This document shows, piece by piece, positions 63,238 to 64,000 of a DNA stretch of 64,000 nucleotides. A program made the position numbers and the translations under genes. Origin of the DNA: Rotaria sordida (taxonomy: Eukaryota > Rotifera > Eurotatoria > Philodinida > Philodinidae). Each line of letters opens with the position of its first letter. The stretch's first letter is position 1. Where the stretch lies: the NCBI GenBank assembly GCA_905250125.1, contig CAJNOL010000168.1:155316-219315 (forward strand), read 5' to 3'. The notes below the pieces were generated by a model, which was not told the DNA's origin, ran no database searches, and saw nothing but the letters and a program-made list of their open reading frames with translations.

Positions 63238-63833
63238 ATGAAACGTAATCGATTTGTCTCATCATCACGTCGTAAAGCTCGTAAACGTTATTTCACTGCA
63301 CCATCGCATGTTCGTCGTCGTTTAATGAGTGCACCATTAAATAAAGAATTACGACGACGTTATAATGTACGAAGTATACCTATTCGTAAAGATGATGAAG
63401 TAGCAGTACGTACGATTGATATTTTATATTATTTTTTTGCTATATACAATGAAAATTCTTTCATTTTTAAATAGATTACACGTGGTCATTTTAAAGGTCA
63501 ACCATCAGGTAAAGTAACACAAGTTTATCGTAAAAAATTTGTTGTTCATATCGAACGAATTACACGTGAAAAAGCTAATGGTAATACTGTTCATATTGGT
63601 ATTCATCCATCGAAGGTAAAATTTAAAATTCAAAAGAAGAAAACAAACGAAATTCTAGTTTCTTTTTTTTTTCTATTTTAATTTAGGTTCAAATAACAAA
63701 ATTAAAATTAGATCGTGATCGACGACGTATTTTAGATCGTCGTTCAAAATCGAAATTGGCTGCCAAAGGCAAACATACTGAAGAAAGCATTCAACAAACA
63801 TCAACAACTACACCTATGGAAGCAACATCATAA
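63238..63833 (+). CDS. RPL26: 60S ribosomal protein L26 (uL24), 3 exons
   Basis: Exons 63238-63405, 63475-63615 and 63687-63833 encode 151 residues. The eukaryotic L26 signature is clear: [19 protein letters not shown], then [28 protein letters not shown] (the KOW domain entry), [26 protein letters not shown] and [10 protein letters not shown]. The KOW-domain protein uL24 binds 25S/28S rRNA near the peptide exit tunnel. The C-terminal tail (after KSKLAAKGK) is Thr/Gln-rich and ends PMEATS, whereas the human tail is Lys/Glu-rich. AATAAA lies at 63955-63960, and the 3'UTR begins with CAA repeats. Confidence 0.96.
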
Positions 63834-64000
63834 AACAACAACAACAGCAACAACAAAAAATTTGTTTGATTGTTTGTTTTTCTTTTGTTTTGTATTTGTG
63901 TGTGCAATCAGAAAAAACGTACAAACAGTACGACAAGAAAAAGAAGAGATAACCAATAAAAAGTAACAACTTCAAAAAAAGAGAATACTCTATTTTGTTA

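Noticed and set aside
1-64000. Search for tRNA, rRNA, CRISPR arrays, bacterial-type operons or viral genes
   Set aside because: None seen; intron-rich animal genes throughout, no cloverleaf or spaced-repeat pattern noticed by eye.

Overview
The window is AT-rich nuclear DNA from an animal. Every recognisable protein gene is split by GT-AG introns, most of them 50-80 bp with T-rich 3' ends, and codons strongly prefer A or T in the third position. The gene set is metazoan: a NALCN-complex subunit (UNC80), an axonemal dynein-regulatory-complex subunit (DRC10/IQCD), a NIM1-type AMPK-related kinase and a tetraspanin. The compact coding style together with a ciliary gene suggests a small spiralian, perhaps a rotifer. 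That assignment is an inference with modest confidence.

Layout, left to right. 1-1836: no gene seen. 1837-3167 (+): tetraspanin, 6 exons. 3168-8317: intergenic, with inverted-repeat elements. 8318-33310 (+): a complete UNC80 orthologue, 38 exons, 3287 aa. Its introns are bimodal: 26 measure 51-167 bp and 11 measure 451-2284 bp, and most of the long ones carry inverted-repeat (foldback), hAT-like or Tc1/mariner-like non-autonomous elements. 33311-38167: a junction holding a tandem duplication of the UNC80/DRC10 convergent 3' ends. 42816-38168 (-): DRC10, 10 exons. A STEAP-like ferric reductase (40150-41732, +) sits inside its fourth intron on the opposite strand. 42974-43395 (+): small secreted cysteine-containing protein, divergent from DRC10. 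45342-46857 and 47295-50029 (+): tandem DDX6/Me31B/Dhh1-type DEAD-box helicases; the second copy has one additional 1.1-kb intron that contains a foldback element. 54628-57486 (+): four-pass membrane protein with four LDL-receptor class A repeats. 62238-59534 (-): NIM1K-type kinase. 63238-63833 (+): ribosomal protein L26.

The genes do not form one pathway. Neuronal excitability (UNC80), ciliary motility (DRC10), metal reduction (STEAP), mRNA repression and decay (DDX6 pair), kinase signalling (NIM1) and translation (RPL26) are all represented. The noteworthy biology lies in genome structure: (i) a reciprocally degenerated duplication at the UNC80-DRC10 junction, with a possible alternative UNC80 C-terminus; (ii) a large population of diverged foldback elements concentrated in introns, at least two families of which recur at distant sites; (iii) a presence/absence intron between the two DDX6 paralogues that is built around such an element.

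Exon borders were assigned by hand from GT/AG sites, reading-frame continuity and recalled family similarity. All joined coding sequences given here come out as whole multiples of three. No transcript evidence or database search was available.
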